64,000 nucleotides of DNA from Candidatus Methylomirabilis lanthanidiphila (GCA_902196205.1 CABIKM010000022.1:62001-126000), one strand, 5' to 3'. Positions 25,477-34,498 are shown, counted from the stretch's first letter. Program-made: numbers and translations. The notes: generated by a model from the letters alone, not told the origin.

Positions 25477-26211
25477 CTATTGGATCGAACGACCGCCATC
25501 CACCACCACGACTTGACCGGTGATGAAATCCGAGCCTTCCACAAGGAAGAGGACGGTCTGGGCGATATCGGCCGGGTCACCGATCCGTTTGAGCGGCGTG
25601 CGCCTGATAATCGACTCCCGCTCCTGCTCGCTATACTCCTCTGCCAACAACACCGTACCGGGCACGACCGCGTTCACCTGGACCTCCGGCGCCAGCGCCT
25701 TCGCCAGCCCCTGGGTCACGGTGATCACCATCCCCTTGGAAACCGAATACGGTAAGAAGTCGGCCCACGGCGTGATCCCCGCGACATCGGCAACATTGAT
25801 GATCTTCCCCATCCCCTGCCGGCGCATCAGCAGGCCCAGTCGTCTGGCCAGGAAGAACGGTCCCGTCAGGTTCACGCGCAGGAACTGGTCCCAGTCCTGC
25901 ATCGTAAGCTGATCGAGCGCCGTCCTGCGAAAGATTGCGGCGCTGTTCACCAGAACATCGATCTTCCCATATGCCTTCACCGCGCGGTCGGCCAGCGCCT
26001 CGACCTGATCCGGTTCCGCAAGGTCAGCCTGAATAGCGGACGCGCGCCGGCCAAGACGCTCTACAGCCTCCACCGTCTGCCTGGCCTCGGATGCGCTGCT
26101 GTTGTAGTGGATGACCACATCCGCGCCCCGACCGGCCAACGCCAAGGCGATCGCCCGGCCCACGCGCCTGGCCGCCCCAGTCACTAACGCCGTTCGCCCG
26201 TGAAGCTCCAT
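25477..26211 (-). CDS. short-chain dehydrogenase, pteridine-reductase-like
   Basis: A 244-residue SDR starting at ATG 26211 (gagcgggggg upstream). The nucleotide loop TGAARRVGRAIALAL fits the TGxxxRxG pattern of pteridine reductases (FolM/PTR1), and the usual catalytic Ser is replaced by Asp (INVADVAG) as in that group; YSVSK supplies Tyr and Lys. The cofactor should be NADPH. Dihydromonapterin or dihydrofolate reduction is likely but a FabG-like role cannot be excluded. First gene of the SDR-MBL-nuclease-ogt run. Confidence 0.85.
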   Translation of the reverse strand: MELHGRTALVTGAARRVGRAIALALAGRGADVVIHYNSSASEARQTVEAVERLGRRASAIQADLAEPDQVEALADRAVKAYGKIDVLVNSAAIFRRTALDQLTMQDWDQFLRVNLTGPFFLARRLGLLMRRQGMGKIINVADVAGITPWADFLPYSVSKGMVITVTQGLAKALAPEVQVNAVVPGTVLLAEEYSEQERESIIRRTPLKRIGDPADIAQTVLFLVEGSDFITGQVVVVDGGRSIQ

Positions 26212-26385
26212 CCCCCCGCTCAATTCACGTCAGTCTCGCGCCACAACGGTCGCATACGTCGCCATGATACGCCTGATTAGAATTACCTATCCGATTCGAG
26301 CCTATGATACTGTTCTGACCGGATACTGCCAAGCCCTATCTCCTGCCAGGTTAAAACATGGCGATACCTCCCGACGTCGTCGGCA

Positions 26386-26432
26386 AACACAAAGGGCTCC
26401 CCCGCATCATGCCGAGGAGCCCTCTTGTTTTT
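26386..26432. terminator. rho-independent terminator, possibly bidirectional
   Basis: agggctcc ... ggagccct forms an 8-bp stem with a loop of about 20 nt, followed on plus by cttgttttt and on minus by ttgtgtttg. It lies just downstream of the minus-strand zinc-ribbon gene. Confidence 0.7.
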
Positions 26433-26458
26433 CCGAAGAGGCCGCTGACTACCGTGTC

Positions 26459-26635
26459 CTACCCCACCTTTGGTAGAGCGGTCCCGCACTTCTCGCAGAC
26501 CTTCATCATGCGACCGCGAGGATTAAAGACCATACTCCAGATCAGATCGCCGCCGCACTGGCACTGCCCGGCCGTCTTCTTGATCTGGTTTTTTGTACGG
26601 CTGGCAAGCTTTGCGCCTTGTGGTTTCTCTGCCAT
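26459..26635 (-). CDS. zinc-ribbon miniprotein (58 residues)
   Basis: This short gene has a strong gaaaggagggag site before ATG 26635 and ends at TAG 26459-26461, directly before a terminator. The 58-residue basic protein starts MAEKPQGAKLASRTKNQIKK and has a CxC (C25, C27) and a CxxC (C47, C50) pair that should bind one zinc. Such zinc ribbons often bind nucleic acid or a partner protein. No family name can be given. Confidence 0.75.
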   Translation of the reverse strand: MAEKPQGAKLASRTKNQIKKTAGQCQCGGDLIWSMVFNPRGRMMKVCEKCGTALPKVG

Positions 26636-26903
26636 GTCGACTTCTCCCTCCTTTCACACACAAGCAACAGTACCATCCCTGTTCCGGTCCCACACACGCG
26701 TGCCGGCTGCGCGCCGCGACGCGATGCGCCCAACAGGCCGGGTACCCATACGTAGCCCGTGAAAGCCAATTGCGCTCATTCTATTGGCGGTACCCAAGAC
26801 AGAACTTGGTGAGCTTGCGGCTTCGGTGGGCCATGGTAGCCTGAAAGGGCATTGTACGTATTGTCACGCACTTGTCAAGACAAATTTCCTACCCGTCTTC
26901 TCG

Positions 26904-27329
26904 TTATTCCGGCGCCCTATGGATTTCCCACGAGTAGCCCTCTCCAAGATCGCCGTCGTCCGGAATCATTCGATACCCGAAGTTGTGCGCTGTCAATATC
27001 GTGTTGAGCTCGTCGACGAATTCCGTTCCTCCGTGATCACGAGCCAAGTCGCGAAGAAAATCCAAGAATTTGTACAACTTCTTTCTGATGACTCGTTCCA
27101 ACATGGAGTTCAGATCATTAACCAGCCAATCCCACCCCACATTTTGAGTCGGTTCGCACGGGACGCGAGACGCGATGTCGTTGCAGATCGTCTGAAGATG
27201 CCGAGCGGAACACGCTACCTGGAGAATAAGACCCTTGACGGGCGCGACCACGGCGGGCGGAACCCTCGTATAGTACAACGGGCCGTCTTGATAGGTCTCG
27301 TAGTCCGGATGGTCATCACGAAAAGCCAT
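26904..27329 (-). CDS. hypothetical protein, weak AbiJ-NTD-like pattern
   Basis: A 141-residue soluble protein, predicted largely helical. The end FVDELNTILTAHNFGYRMI, after a helix RKKLYKFLDFLRDLARDH, recalls the N-terminal domain of AbiJ-type abortive-infection proteins, where a helix pair precedes an FxxELNxxLxxxNxGYR strand. The C-terminal HEPN effector of AbiJ is absent, and no partner gene is adjacent. The assignment is pattern-based and tentative. Confidence 0.6.
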   Translation of the reverse strand: MAFRDDHPDYETYQDGPLYYTRVPPAVVAPVKGLILQVACSARHLQTICNDIASRVPCEPTQNVGWDWLVNDLNSMLERVIRKKLYKFLDFLRDLARDHGGTEFVDELNTILTAHNFGYRMIPDDGDLGEGYSWEIHRAPE

Positions 27330-27419
27330 CAGTTCCGCTCCTGGTTCGTTGTCATCTATTCAGGCGACATGTGATGTAGGCTCATCGGTCAACCGGTGGC
27401 TACCTGCTCAACGCCGTTG

Positions 27420-28325
27420 CTACAGTGGCACCCTGTCCAGCACCATCAGCAGGAGCAAGGCCGGAAGGTAGACAAGCGACGCGAGGACCAGCCGCCTGGC
27501 GTCTGTCGCGGTCCGGCGCCTGACAAGCGCAATCCCGCAACCCAGCATACCGATCCCCAACGCCAGCGCGCCCAGGCAATAGAGTGCCCCGGCAAATCCG
27601 ATCAGGGTCGGCAATAGACTGACGGCGAGCAGGACGAGACAGTCGCAAATGATCCGCCATTTCGTCATGTGATCGTCCGGGTCGATCTCCGGCAGGAGTC
27701 GGATTCCGGCTCGCGCAAAGTCCTCCCGATACTGCATGGCGATGGCCAGCGTATGCGGAAGCTGCCACACATACAGGATGGCAAACAGCACCCAGGCTTC
27801 GATGTCGAACCGTCCCGTGGCTGCCGCCCAGCCGATCACCGGCGGCAGCGCCCCTGGCACCGCTCCGACAATCAGACACCATGCGGTCTTGCGCTTCATT
27901 GGCGTATACAGCAACAGATAGCTTCCTGCCGTTACCGCCGCCGCGAGACCGCTTACGACATTGACCGCAATGGCCAGGTACAGCAGGCCAGAGACGACGA
28001 GCACCACCCCAAACAGGAGCACCTCTACAGGCTGTAGCCGACCGGACGGCAACGGCCGGAGCAGCGTGCGCGCCATTCGCGCATCCAGATCACGCTCCAG
28101 GAACTGATTCAGCGCAAGCGTTCCGCCCGCTGCGAGCGCCGTCCCGGCAAGGACCTGCAGCAGCACCACATAGTCCGGCGTACTGCGAACGCCCAGGTAA
28201 AAACCAGCAAGTATGGTGAGAAGGACCATCAGCAGGATACGCGGCTTCATCAGGGACACAAAATCCGCTGCTCGCCTGGATGCGCGCGTGACCTCGGCGC
28301 CCAATGTGTGAGATGTGGGCATCAT
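27420..28325 (-). CDS. ctaB: protohaem IX farnesyltransferase
   Basis: A 301-residue UbiA-family membrane prenyltransferase that adds a farnesyl chain to haem B to make haem O. The first Asp-rich motif is NQFLERDLDARMARTLLRP and the second is YREDFARAGIRLLPEIDP; about nine membrane helices are visible. The start ATG 28325 overlaps the ctaA stop as ATGA. The longer open frame upstream is antisense-like sequence inside ctaA and is not part of the gene. It implies that a haem O/A-containing oxidase exists elsewhere in the genome. Confidence 0.93.
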   Translation of the reverse strand: MMPTSHTLGAEVTRASRRAADFVSLMKPRILLMVLLTILAGFYLGVRSTPDYVVLLQVLAGTALAAGGTLALNQFLERDLDARMARTLLRPLPSGRLQPVEVLLFGVVLVVSGLLYLAIAVNVVSGLAAAVTAGSYLLLYTPMKRKTAWCLIVGAVPGALPPVIGWAAATGRFDIEAWVLFAILYVWQLPHTLAIAMQYREDFARAGIRLLPEIDPDDHMTKWRIICDCLVLLAVSLLPTLIGFAGALYCLGALALGIGMLGCGIALVRRRTATDARRLVLASLVYLPALLLLMVLDRVPL

Positions 28326-29296
28326 GCGCGCACCCGCTCGCCGAGCAATCCTTGGCTGACGACGGCTTGTCGCGACGTCAGCAGTCGATAGACTCGCAGC
28401 GTCAACACCATACAGATGCCCAGCATCAGTGCCCCGGTGATCCTGTGAACGGTCGGAAGCGCCAGCCGGGTCACGGTCGAAAAAGGGATGTCGAGCGAGG
28501 TAAAGCGATTCACATACGACCCGAGACCCAGCAGAAGCTGTAATCCCACCACACCGACCAGAAGAGTGACAGGCCGCGTGAGCGTCACGTGATTCGAGTA
28601 ATGCTTGAGAATCCGTGTCGCCAGTCGCCAGACGTGGATGGTCACGAGGGCAGCAGACAACAGATGGATTACGGTCCAGTCGCCGATATGTGTCAGCATC
28701 CCCCCAAAGAAGATCTGAAAGTATACCAAACCGGTTGTCAGAAGACAGAAACGCGGGATCGCTCCACCATCGGTCATCATGATCTCTCCCGGCCTCTGTT
28801 TCCACTCAGCGGAGGTCAACACGACGACGCTCACGATCAGGGCAAAAAAGGCTTGAGCCAGCAGACCATGGATGAGCGCAAGTTCGCTTCCGGTCGGCGT
28901 CAGTATCACTCGCAGGCCGCCAAGTACGCCCTGAATGATCACCGCGCCAACGGCGACTACCCCCAACCATCGAACCGATCCTCCCGGCTCTTTCAGCCAG
29001 AGTACACACGCTAATGCGACCGTGAGCAGGCCCACGAGCGATCCGATCAGTCGATGACTATGTTCGTAGAAGATCCCCCCCACCATCTGCGACCACGGGT
29101 ACAAGAACATGTTATACCCGAACGTAGTCGGCCAGTCCGGCACCGCCAGGCCCGCTCCGGTATTCGTCACCAGACCGCCGACAAAGATCAACAGCAACGT
29201 GGCTGCCGCGGTCGACAGCGCAAATCGATGGGGCCACGGGCTACAGACCCGCGCTCGCGTGTGGTTGATTAATCTCTTCTCATGATCCATCATCAT
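28322..29296 (-). CDS. ctaA: haem A synthase
   Basis: A 324-residue COX15/CtaA membrane protein with eight predicted helices. It oxidises the C8 methyl of haem O to a formyl group. Haem-binding histidines are in YEHSHRLIGSLVG, ELALIHGLLAQ, VIHLLSAALVTIH and LPTVHRITG. Three consecutive ATG codons mark the start (29296, 29293, 29290) without an obvious Shine-Dalgarno sequence. Translationally coupled to ctaB. The divergent peroxidase gene begins 245 bp away. Confidence 0.93.
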   Translation of the reverse strand: MMMDHEKRLINHTRARVCSPWPHRFALSTAAATLLLIFVGGLVTNTGAGLAVPDWPTTFGYNMFLYPWSQMVGGIFYEHSHRLIGSLVGLLTVALACVLWLKEPGGSVRWLGVVAVGAVIIQGVLGGLRVILTPTGSELALIHGLLAQAFFALIVSVVVLTSAEWKQRPGEIMMTDGGAIPRFCLLTTGLVYFQIFFGGMLTHIGDWTVIHLLSAALVTIHVWRLATRILKHYSNHVTLTRPVTLLVGVVGLQLLLGLGSYVNRFTSLDIPFSTVTRLALPTVHRITGALMLGICMVLTLRVYRLLTSRQAVVSQGLLGERVRA

Positions 29297-29541
29297 GTAT
29301 GTTTTCTATCCGAGGCGTACAGCGAAGTCAATCAAAAACCAGGAAGCTGCTCTGCGAACTACGATAGGTCACTCACTGAATAGGCTTCCCACAGATGGGG
29401 TCGCAGTCGTTGTGCTGCCTGTTCGGATGTGCTATATAGGAACGCTGAAGTGGTCCGACAGAATCATGAAACGGGCGAAGATAATCCGGGCTGAAATGAT
29501 GCGGTATACACGGCGGTCTAAAGAAGACCGGGAGGGACAGC

Positions 29542-30576
29542 ATGCAACGCCGTACACGAACGGTACTGATTGGCAGTACGCTATTCTCCATGGTGTTGAG
29601 TCTGTGCGCGACAGGTAGCAACGCCGCAGAACCGTACAAGCTCAAGCTGCCGTCCGGTCTCCAAGAGGACGCGGCGTATATCCCCCCGGACAATCCTCTG
29701 ACGGCCGAGAAGATCAATCTCGGCAAGCAGCTTTATTTCGATAAGCGACTCTCAGCCGATGGAACCGTGGCGTGTGCAAGCTGTCACGCGGCGGACAAAG
29801 GGTTTTCCGATGGCCGCCCCACCTCTACGGGAATCAAAGGACAGGTCGGTGGCCGCAATGCCCCTGTGACGATCAATCGCCTCTTCAGCCAGGAACAGTT
29901 CTGGGATGGCCGGTCTCCGTCGTTGGAAGATCAGGCGCTGGGCCCGGTGCAGAACCCCATCGAGATGGGCCACACATTGCAGGGGATGATTGCCACACTG
30001 GATACGTTGGGGGGATACCGGGAGCAGTTCAAGAAGGCCTTCGGGACAGGGATCACTAAAGAAGGGGTTGCCCAGGCCATCGCATCTTTCGAGCGAACCC
30101 TCCTCTGCGGCAACTCAGCCTTTGACAAGTTCGAGGCCGGGGACAAAAAGGCTCTCACCGCCGGCGCCCAGCGCGGGCTCGCCCTCTTTCGCGGAAAGAA
30201 GGCGAACTGCGTAGCCTGTCACACCGGCTTTAACTTCACCGACGAAAGCTATCACAACCTCGGTGTAGGAATGGACAAGAAGGACCCGGACCTTGGCCGA
30301 TTTAAGGTCACCAAAAAAGAGTCTGAGAAGGGCGCTTTCAAGACGCCGACCCTGCGCAACATCGCCGCCAGCGCGCCCTATTTGCATGACGGCAGCGCCA
30401 AGACGCTGGAAGAGGTGATTGACTTCTACGACAAGGGCGGCACCAAGAATCCGAATCTCTCGAAGGAGATCAAGCCGCTCAAGCTGACGGCCCAGGAAAA
30501 GGGAGATCTGGCAGCGTTCATGAAATCGCTGAGCTGCCCCGATCTCAAGGTCGCCGCGCCTACACTACCGAAGTAA
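29542..30576 (+). CDS. dihaem cytochrome c peroxidase / MauG family, copy 1
   Basis: A 344-residue exported dihaem protein with a signal peptide ending near SNAAEP. It has two CxxCH motifs, CASCH (~residue 78) and CVACH (~residue 225), in the typical two-domain arrangement. Conserved blocks include INRLFSQEQFWDGR, GAFKTPTLRNIA and SAPYLHDGSAKTLEEV. Family members reduce periplasmic hydrogen peroxide or modify protein cofactors (MauG). gggagggacagc precedes ATG 29542. A close paralogue lies 5 kb downstream, and the cupredoxin follows on the same strand. Confidence 0.92.
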   Translation: MQRRTRTVLIGSTLFSMVLSLCATGSNAAEPYKLKLPSGLQEDAAYIPPDNPLTAEKINLGKQLYFDKRLSADGTVACASCHAADKGFSDGRPTSTGIKGQVGGRNAPVTINRLFSQEQFWDGRSPSLEDQALGPVQNPIEMGHTLQGMIATLDTLGGYREQFKKAFGTGITKEGVAQAIASFERTLLCGNSAFDKFEAGDKKALTAGAQRGLALFRGKKANCVACHTGFNFTDESYHNLGVGMDKKDPDLGRFKVTKKESEKGAFKTPTLRNIAASAPYLHDGSAKTLEEVIDFYDKGGTKNPNLSKEIKPLKLTAQEKGDLAAFMKSLSCPDLKVAAPTLPK

Positions 30577-30587
30577 TGAGCGGTTTA

Positions 30588-30658
30588 GACTGAAGGCCGA
30601 AGGCTGTCAGGAATAACCTCCTGCTCCCTTCAGCCTTCAGTCTATCAGTCTATCCACC
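30588..30658. repeat. heptamer repeat locus 11 (GACTGAA / CCTTCAG arms)
   Basis: Left arm 30588-30608: gactgaa, ggccgaa, ggctgtc. Right arm 30631-30658: cagcctt, cagtcta, tcagtct, atccacc. GACTGAAGGC pairs exactly with GCCTTCAGTC, and with one mismatch the stem extends to ~16 bp, so this locus could act as the terminator of peroxidase copy 1. Confidence 0.75.
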
Positions 30659-30812
30659 TGTTTCTCCTCTTCCTACTTCCCCCCTACTTCTTTAACCTCG
30701 CCCTCGCGGCGCTGACGAGCCGCTACCAACGCGTAGACGGCCTGCAGGGATCTTTTCGCTCTCCGCACTGTCGTTATCTCAAGAATTCTTCCGGATCCTC
30801 TTGAGAAAGTTC

Positions 30813-30841
30813 TTGACAAACACTGTTTTAGTCTCTAATTT
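30813..30841 (+). promoter_or_regulatory. sigma-70-like promoter of cupredoxin gene 1
   Basis: TTGACA (30813-30818), a 17-bp spacer and TAATTT (30836-30841) lie 25 bp upstream of ATG 30866. An inverted repeat tctcaaga (30777-30784) / tcttgaga (30799-30806) sits just before the -35 box and could be an activator or repressor site. Confidence 0.6.
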
Positions 30842-30865
30842 TCCGTTTAACAAGGAGGCTGAGCC

Positions 30866-31597
30866 ATGACACTGTCGAGAACGTTCGTCAGCTCTGTCGC
30901 ACTTGCAGTGACTCTCATCACCCTCGCGCTTACGCCTGCCGCCCACTCCTATCAAGAAGTTGCCGTTACCGACGGCGGAACTATCACCGGAACGGTGATC
31001 TTTCAAGGGTCGCCCCCTCCTATGAAACTGATCATTCCCACGAAAGATCAAGAGGTCTGCGGGGGGATTCGCGAGGAACCTCATATTGTCCTGAGCGAGG
31101 ATCAGGGGGTCCGGCATGCCGTCGTGTTTCTGAAGGACGTTCAAAGCGGCAAGGCCTGGGGGCAGCCCGCAAAAATGCCGGACCTGACCAATCTGAAATG
31201 CGACTTCGTGCCTCATGTCCAGGTGGTACCGGTCGGATCGGATCTCGAGATCATCAGCGTCGATGCGGTTCTACACGCCACACACGGGTTCCTGGGAAAA
31301 CGAACCGTCTTCAGCGTCACTCTGCCGAACAAGGGAGACCGGGTCACACGGCCGCTCAAGAAGACCGGGATGGTCCGGGTCGAGTGTGATGCCCACGGCT
31401 GGATGCTGGGGTGGATTTACGTCGCCGATAACCCATACGCGGCTGTCACCGCTCAAGACGGTACGTTCACCATTACGGATGTCCCGCCTGGCGCCTACAC
31501 CCTTGTGGTCTGGCAGGAGTACTTGGGTCTCACTGAGACTCCGGTTACCGTCAAGGCAAAGGATGCCGTATCGGTGAAGATCGAGTTGAACAAATAG
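30866..31597 (+). CDS. periplasmic cupredoxin-like protein with carboxypeptidase-regulatory-like domain, copy 1
   Basis: A 243-residue exported protein with a signal peptide to about SYQEV. The likely type-1 copper ligands are a His in VLHATHGF and the C-x-x-H-x-x-M cluster in VECDAHGWMLGW. The C-terminal third (DGTFTITDVPPGAYTLVVWQ) is a carboxypeptidase-regulatory-like Ig fold. aacaaggaggctgagcc precedes ATG 30866. Probably carries electrons for, or takes them from, the neighbouring c-type haem proteins. A paralogue lies at 38.5 kb beside the bc complex. Confidence 0.82.
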   Translation: MTLSRTFVSSVALAVTLITLALTPAAHSYQEVAVTDGGTITGTVIFQGSPPPMKLIIPTKDQEVCGGIREEPHIVLSEDQGVRHAVVFLKDVQSGKAWGQPAKMPDLTNLKCDFVPHVQVVPVGSDLEIISVDAVLHATHGFLGKRTVFSVTLPNKGDRVTRPLKKTGMVRVECDAHGWMLGWIYVADNPYAAVTAQDGTFTITDVPPGAYTLVVWQEYLGLTETPVTVKAKDAVSVKIELNK

Positions 31598-31642
31598 GCA
31601 ACATCGGAACCTGTGCACAACGACGTGAAGGAGGTTCGTGCC

Positions 31643-32875
31643 ATGGATGATTATAGCCGTGATCGCGATCGACTGAGGCTTCTGAGAACACAGGCAAGGT
31701 TGCTCTGGGCGCGAACCATCGGCTCCTCCCCAGAGGTCGAGAGCCAACGCCGTGATATGGATCGGACCTTGAGACAGGCCGACGAGCGGCCCGACAAGAC
31801 CATGGAGATTACCCGGCGGATGTTCATACACAAATCGTTGCTGGCCGGAGCCGCCGCCGGCGTCGCCTCATCCGGCTGGCTGCCGTGGCTGAACACCATC
31901 GACCTGGCCTTCGGCGCTGACGCCTTCAAATTTGCGTGGATCTCCGATAGCCATCTCTACCCGAAAACCGTCAATACCCGCTTCGTCGATAAGATTACCC
32001 GCGCAGTGAAAGACCTCCAAGCCATGTCTCCGCCTGCTGATTTCCTGATCTACGGGGGCGATCTGGCGCAACTCGGGGATCCCGTCGAACTGGAGTTGGG
32101 GGCCGAGATCCTGAAAGAGGTGACAATCAAAAAGGTCTTCATCCCAGGCGAACACGATTGGTACCTCGATATGGGGCTCAAGTGGGAGAAGCTTTTCGGA
32201 AAATCGACCTGGACCTTCGACCATAAGGGGGTCCGGTTTATCGGGCTTGATACGGTCAGTCGCGGCCCGGACTACTGGACGGCCAAAAAGATGACACCGA
32301 AGGAGCGGATGGGTCACATGGCTACGCTTGACGGGAGCGTAGCCGGCGCGTGGGCCGGTGTCGGCCGCGATCAGCTCGAGTGGCTCGCCCGCACCCTGTC
32401 CGACTGGCCTAAGAACAAGCCGGTCGTAATTTTCACCCACAATCCGCTGTATGAATACTACCCGCCGTGGAACTTCTGGGTGCGGGACTGGCGAGAGGTT
32501 CATGAGGTGCTGAAGCCGTATGCCAACGTGACCAATATACACGGTCATACCCATCAGGTGCTGTACAACGAGATCGGCAAGGTACGGTCGATTGGGATGC
32601 TGGCGACGTCCTGGACCTGGCCATATGCCCCTGAAGGGGTGCCGGCCCTCACCACATGCAAGGTCCGCGTCGATCCCGGCGACCCCTTTGACGGGGTGGG
32701 TTGGTCGAAACTTGCGATCAGCACTGCGGACAAGATCAACAACGACTACGTGATGTGGCGGAAAGATATCCTTGGCGAGGCGCCGTGGGACTCGGGATGC
32801 GCAGACAACACGAATCAGATCCTGAGCCCACGACTGGCCGATCGCGAGTGGCCGTACTATGGGGCATATAAGTAA
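31643..32875 (+). CDS. Tat-exported calcineurin-like metallophosphoesterase
   Basis: A 410-residue protein starting at ATG 31643 (aaggaggttcgtgcc upstream); the frame from GTG 31613 is less likely. The N-terminal ~50 residues are charged, then a Tat signal ITRRMFIHKSLLAG. Dimetal motifs: AWISDSHLY, IYGGDLAQLGD, IPGEHDWYL (GEHD instead of GNHD), VIFTHNPLYE and IHGHTHQVLY. SoxB, the hydrolase of the Sox system, also has this fold and a Tat signal, but this protein lacks the 5'-nucleotidase C-terminal domain. The location next to a SoxYZ-like gene is suggestive only. Confidence 0.85.
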   Translation: MDDYSRDRDRLRLLRTQARLLWARTIGSSPEVESQRRDMDRTLRQADERPDKTMEITRRMFIHKSLLAGAAAGVASSGWLPWLNTIDLAFGADAFKFAWISDSHLYPKTVNTRFVDKITRAVKDLQAMSPPADFLIYGGDLAQLGDPVELELGAEILKEVTIKKVFIPGEHDWYLDMGLKWEKLFGKSTWTFDHKGVRFIGLDTVSRGPDYWTAKKMTPKERMGHMATLDGSVAGAWAGVGRDQLEWLARTLSDWPKNKPVVIFTHNPLYEYYPPWNFWVRDWREVHEVLKPYANVTNIHGHTHQVLYNEIGKVRSIGMLATSWTWPYAPEGVPALTTCKVRVDPGDPFDGVGWSKLAISTADKINNDYVMWRKDILGEAPWDSGCADNTNQILSPRLADREWPYYGAYK

Positions 32876-32911
32876 CTGCCGGCTGGTCATACATCCAAGA
32901 GGAGGACCACG

Positions 32912-33376
32912 ATGAAGCGCCAACATAGTGATATCAGAACCGCATTAGGTGCCTTTCTCCTGGGTCTGCTCCTGGTCGCCGTCTCCGGACCCAGCCAGGC
33001 CCTCGCTCATAAAGCCAAGCACACGCCTGAGCAACTGAAGGCGTTCGAACAGGTCTTCCTGGAACAGGTCAGGATAGGCGACCTCCTGTTCCACGGCGAC
33101 GGCGCCACCCAGAAGCGGTTGGGGGTAACATTGTCCAATACCGGAATGGCATGCGCGATGTGCCATCCCTTTGCGTCGGATACTCACCCGTACACGTTTC
33201 CTAAGTTCCAGGAACAGGTCAATAAGTTTTCCACACTGCGGGATATGATCAACTGGTGCATTGAAAAGGCCGCCGAGGGCGAGAGGATCGAGGACGATTC
33301 AGACGCCATGAAGGCTTTAGAGACATACATCTACTGGTCTACCCGAGGCTCGAAGCTCGACCCGGGACGGCACTAA
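32912..33376 (+). CDS. monohaem c-type cytochrome
   Basis: A 154-residue exported protein with a signal peptide (FLLGLLLVAVSGPSQALAHK) and one haem site, CAMCHPFASDTHPYTFPKFQ. The C-terminal helix pattern STLRDMINWCIEKAAEGERI resembles SoxA/TsdA-type cytochromes, in which a Cys or Met/His near the haem binds the iron. gaggaggaccacg precedes the ATG. It lies between the metallophosphoesterase and the SoxYZ-like gene and is likely cotranscribed. Confidence 0.85.
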   Translation: MKRQHSDIRTALGAFLLGLLLVAVSGPSQALAHKAKHTPEQLKAFEQVFLEQVRIGDLLFHGDGATQKRLGVTLSNTGMACAMCHPFASDTHPYTFPKFQEQVNKFSTLRDMINWCIEKAAEGERIEDDSDAMKALETYIYWSTRGSKLDPGRH

Positions 33377-33400
33377 CCGGAACGGCGCCGCGTAAATCCC

Positions 33401-34285
33401 ATGAGGAAGACAGGTACGCGCACCAACAGTCACGAGCGGGTTACCCAGGGGGCGGCGTCATCGACAGCGTCGAGACGAGTCTTTCTCCGTCTCGCCTCGA
33501 CGCTGATCACCTTGGAGTGGGCCAACATTGCGTTCGCCCTGGAGCCACACACTCCCGGTAGTTCGAATCAGCCGACTCCTCTTGAACAGGCGTATCCGCT
33601 TGCCCTCAAGGTGCCGCCCTTCACCCGCAATGGTGCGAATGTCCCGATCGTTGTCGAAATACGACACCCGATGGAGGCTGACCACTATATCAAGAGCCTT
33701 CAGATCCTGAACGAAACCGATCCGATCCCATCGAAAGGGATTTTTCACCTGAGCCCAGCCAATGGTCGGGCCTATCTGTCAATGCAAGCTCGCATAAACA
33801 GCGGCTCCTCCACGGTACTGGCCGTTGCCGAATGTACCCGACATGGCCGGTGGACGACACGCCAATCCATCACGATTCCTGAAGGAGATGGGGGGTGCGC
33901 AACCGAGACTGAGGAGGACGATCATGTATCGTCGGATGACGGGATCCGTCCGCCGGTTATCCGAATCCCCGAGCTGGTCGAGCGTGGATGGATCGGACGG
34001 GATGAGATCATCCGAGTACAGATGAGCATCAGACACCCGAGCCGGACCGGCTTGACCCATCAAGGCGCGACATTCCGTCAAACCGGCGATCCTTTCTATC
34101 TGAAAGAGATGAAAGTGTTGTATGGGGATCGTCTGGTCAGCCGGTACGAGATGACGCCCGCCATCAGCGATAATCCGTTCATCACCTTTACGTTGAGGGC
34201 GTCGGAACAATCAGCCATCCGGGTTGTCCTCACCAACAGTCGCGGTCAGCAGTTCCAGGCCGCGCAAGAGGTTGTGCTCGCGTAA
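33401..34285 (+). CDS. SoxY-SoxZ fusion-like sulfur carrier protein
   Basis: A 294-residue protein with a Tat-like signal (ASRRVFLRLASTLITLEWAN). Residues ~55-165 resemble SoxY (PLALKVPPFTRNGANVPIVV, HYIKSLQILNE) and end with EGDGGCATE, where the Cys sits as in the SoxY GGC carrier arm. Residues ~185-294 resemble SoxZ (IRVQMSIRHPSRTGLT, FYLKEMKVLYG, FITFTLRA). In two-gene systems SoxYZ carries thiosulfate-derived sulfur; fused relatives often accompany quinoprotein dehydrogenases. SoxAX, SoxCD and canonical SoxB are not seen. Confidence 0.82.
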   Translation: MRKTGTRTNSHERVTQGAASSTASRRVFLRLASTLITLEWANIAFALEPHTPGSSNQPTPLEQAYPLALKVPPFTRNGANVPIVVEIRHPMEADHYIKSLQILNETDPIPSKGIFHLSPANGRAYLSMQARINSGSSTVLAVAECTRHGRWTTRQSITIPEGDGGCATETEEDDHVSSDDGIRPPVIRIPELVERGWIGRDEIIRVQMSIRHPSRTGLTHQGATFRQTGDPFYLKEMKVLYGDRLVSRYEMTPAISDNPFITFTLRASEQSAIRVVLTNSRGQQFQAAQEVVLA

Positions 34286-34330
34286 TCCAGTGTTCTCGGT
34301 TGGACGTTCAATGGAGAGTCAGTGTTCACT

Positions 34331-34430
34331 CTGTCGCCATTCCGTCGAAAGACGGAATCCAGAGTTCCGGATATTTCCCGGATTCCGGCTCACGTTTGCG
34401 ATGCAGGCGTGGCCGGAATGACAGTAGGAA
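34331..34430. repeat. dispersed palindromic intergenic repeat, copy 1
   Basis: A block from cgccattccgtcgaaagacg through ccggattccggctcac to ggccggaatgacag resembles two other intergenic blocks near 43.7 and 44.8 kb. All share GGAATCCAG and a CATTCC/GGAATGAC pair, and two share TATTTCCCGGATT. It precedes peroxidase copy 2. These are probably dispersed REP/MITE-like palindromes. Confidence 0.55.
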
Positions 34431-34498
34431 ATATGCTGCGATAGCGCTTGAATTGTCATACTGAAACGATGGTCCCCTGAAAAACCGGGAGAGAAACA

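Noticed and set aside
26542-26769. 75-residue ORF on minus overlapping the zinc-ribbon gene
   Set aside because: The overlapping 58-codon frame has a strong ribosome site, CxC/CxxC motifs and a terminator; this one has none.
28326-28805. 160-residue N-terminal extension of ctaB
   Set aside because: It lies fully inside ctaA in another frame, has no UbiA features, and a coupled ATGATG start exists at 28325.
31613-32875. Canonical SoxB
   Set aside because: Fold and Tat signal agree, but the 5'-nucleotidase C-terminal domain and SoxB-specific motifs are missing, so only metallophosphoesterase is claimed.
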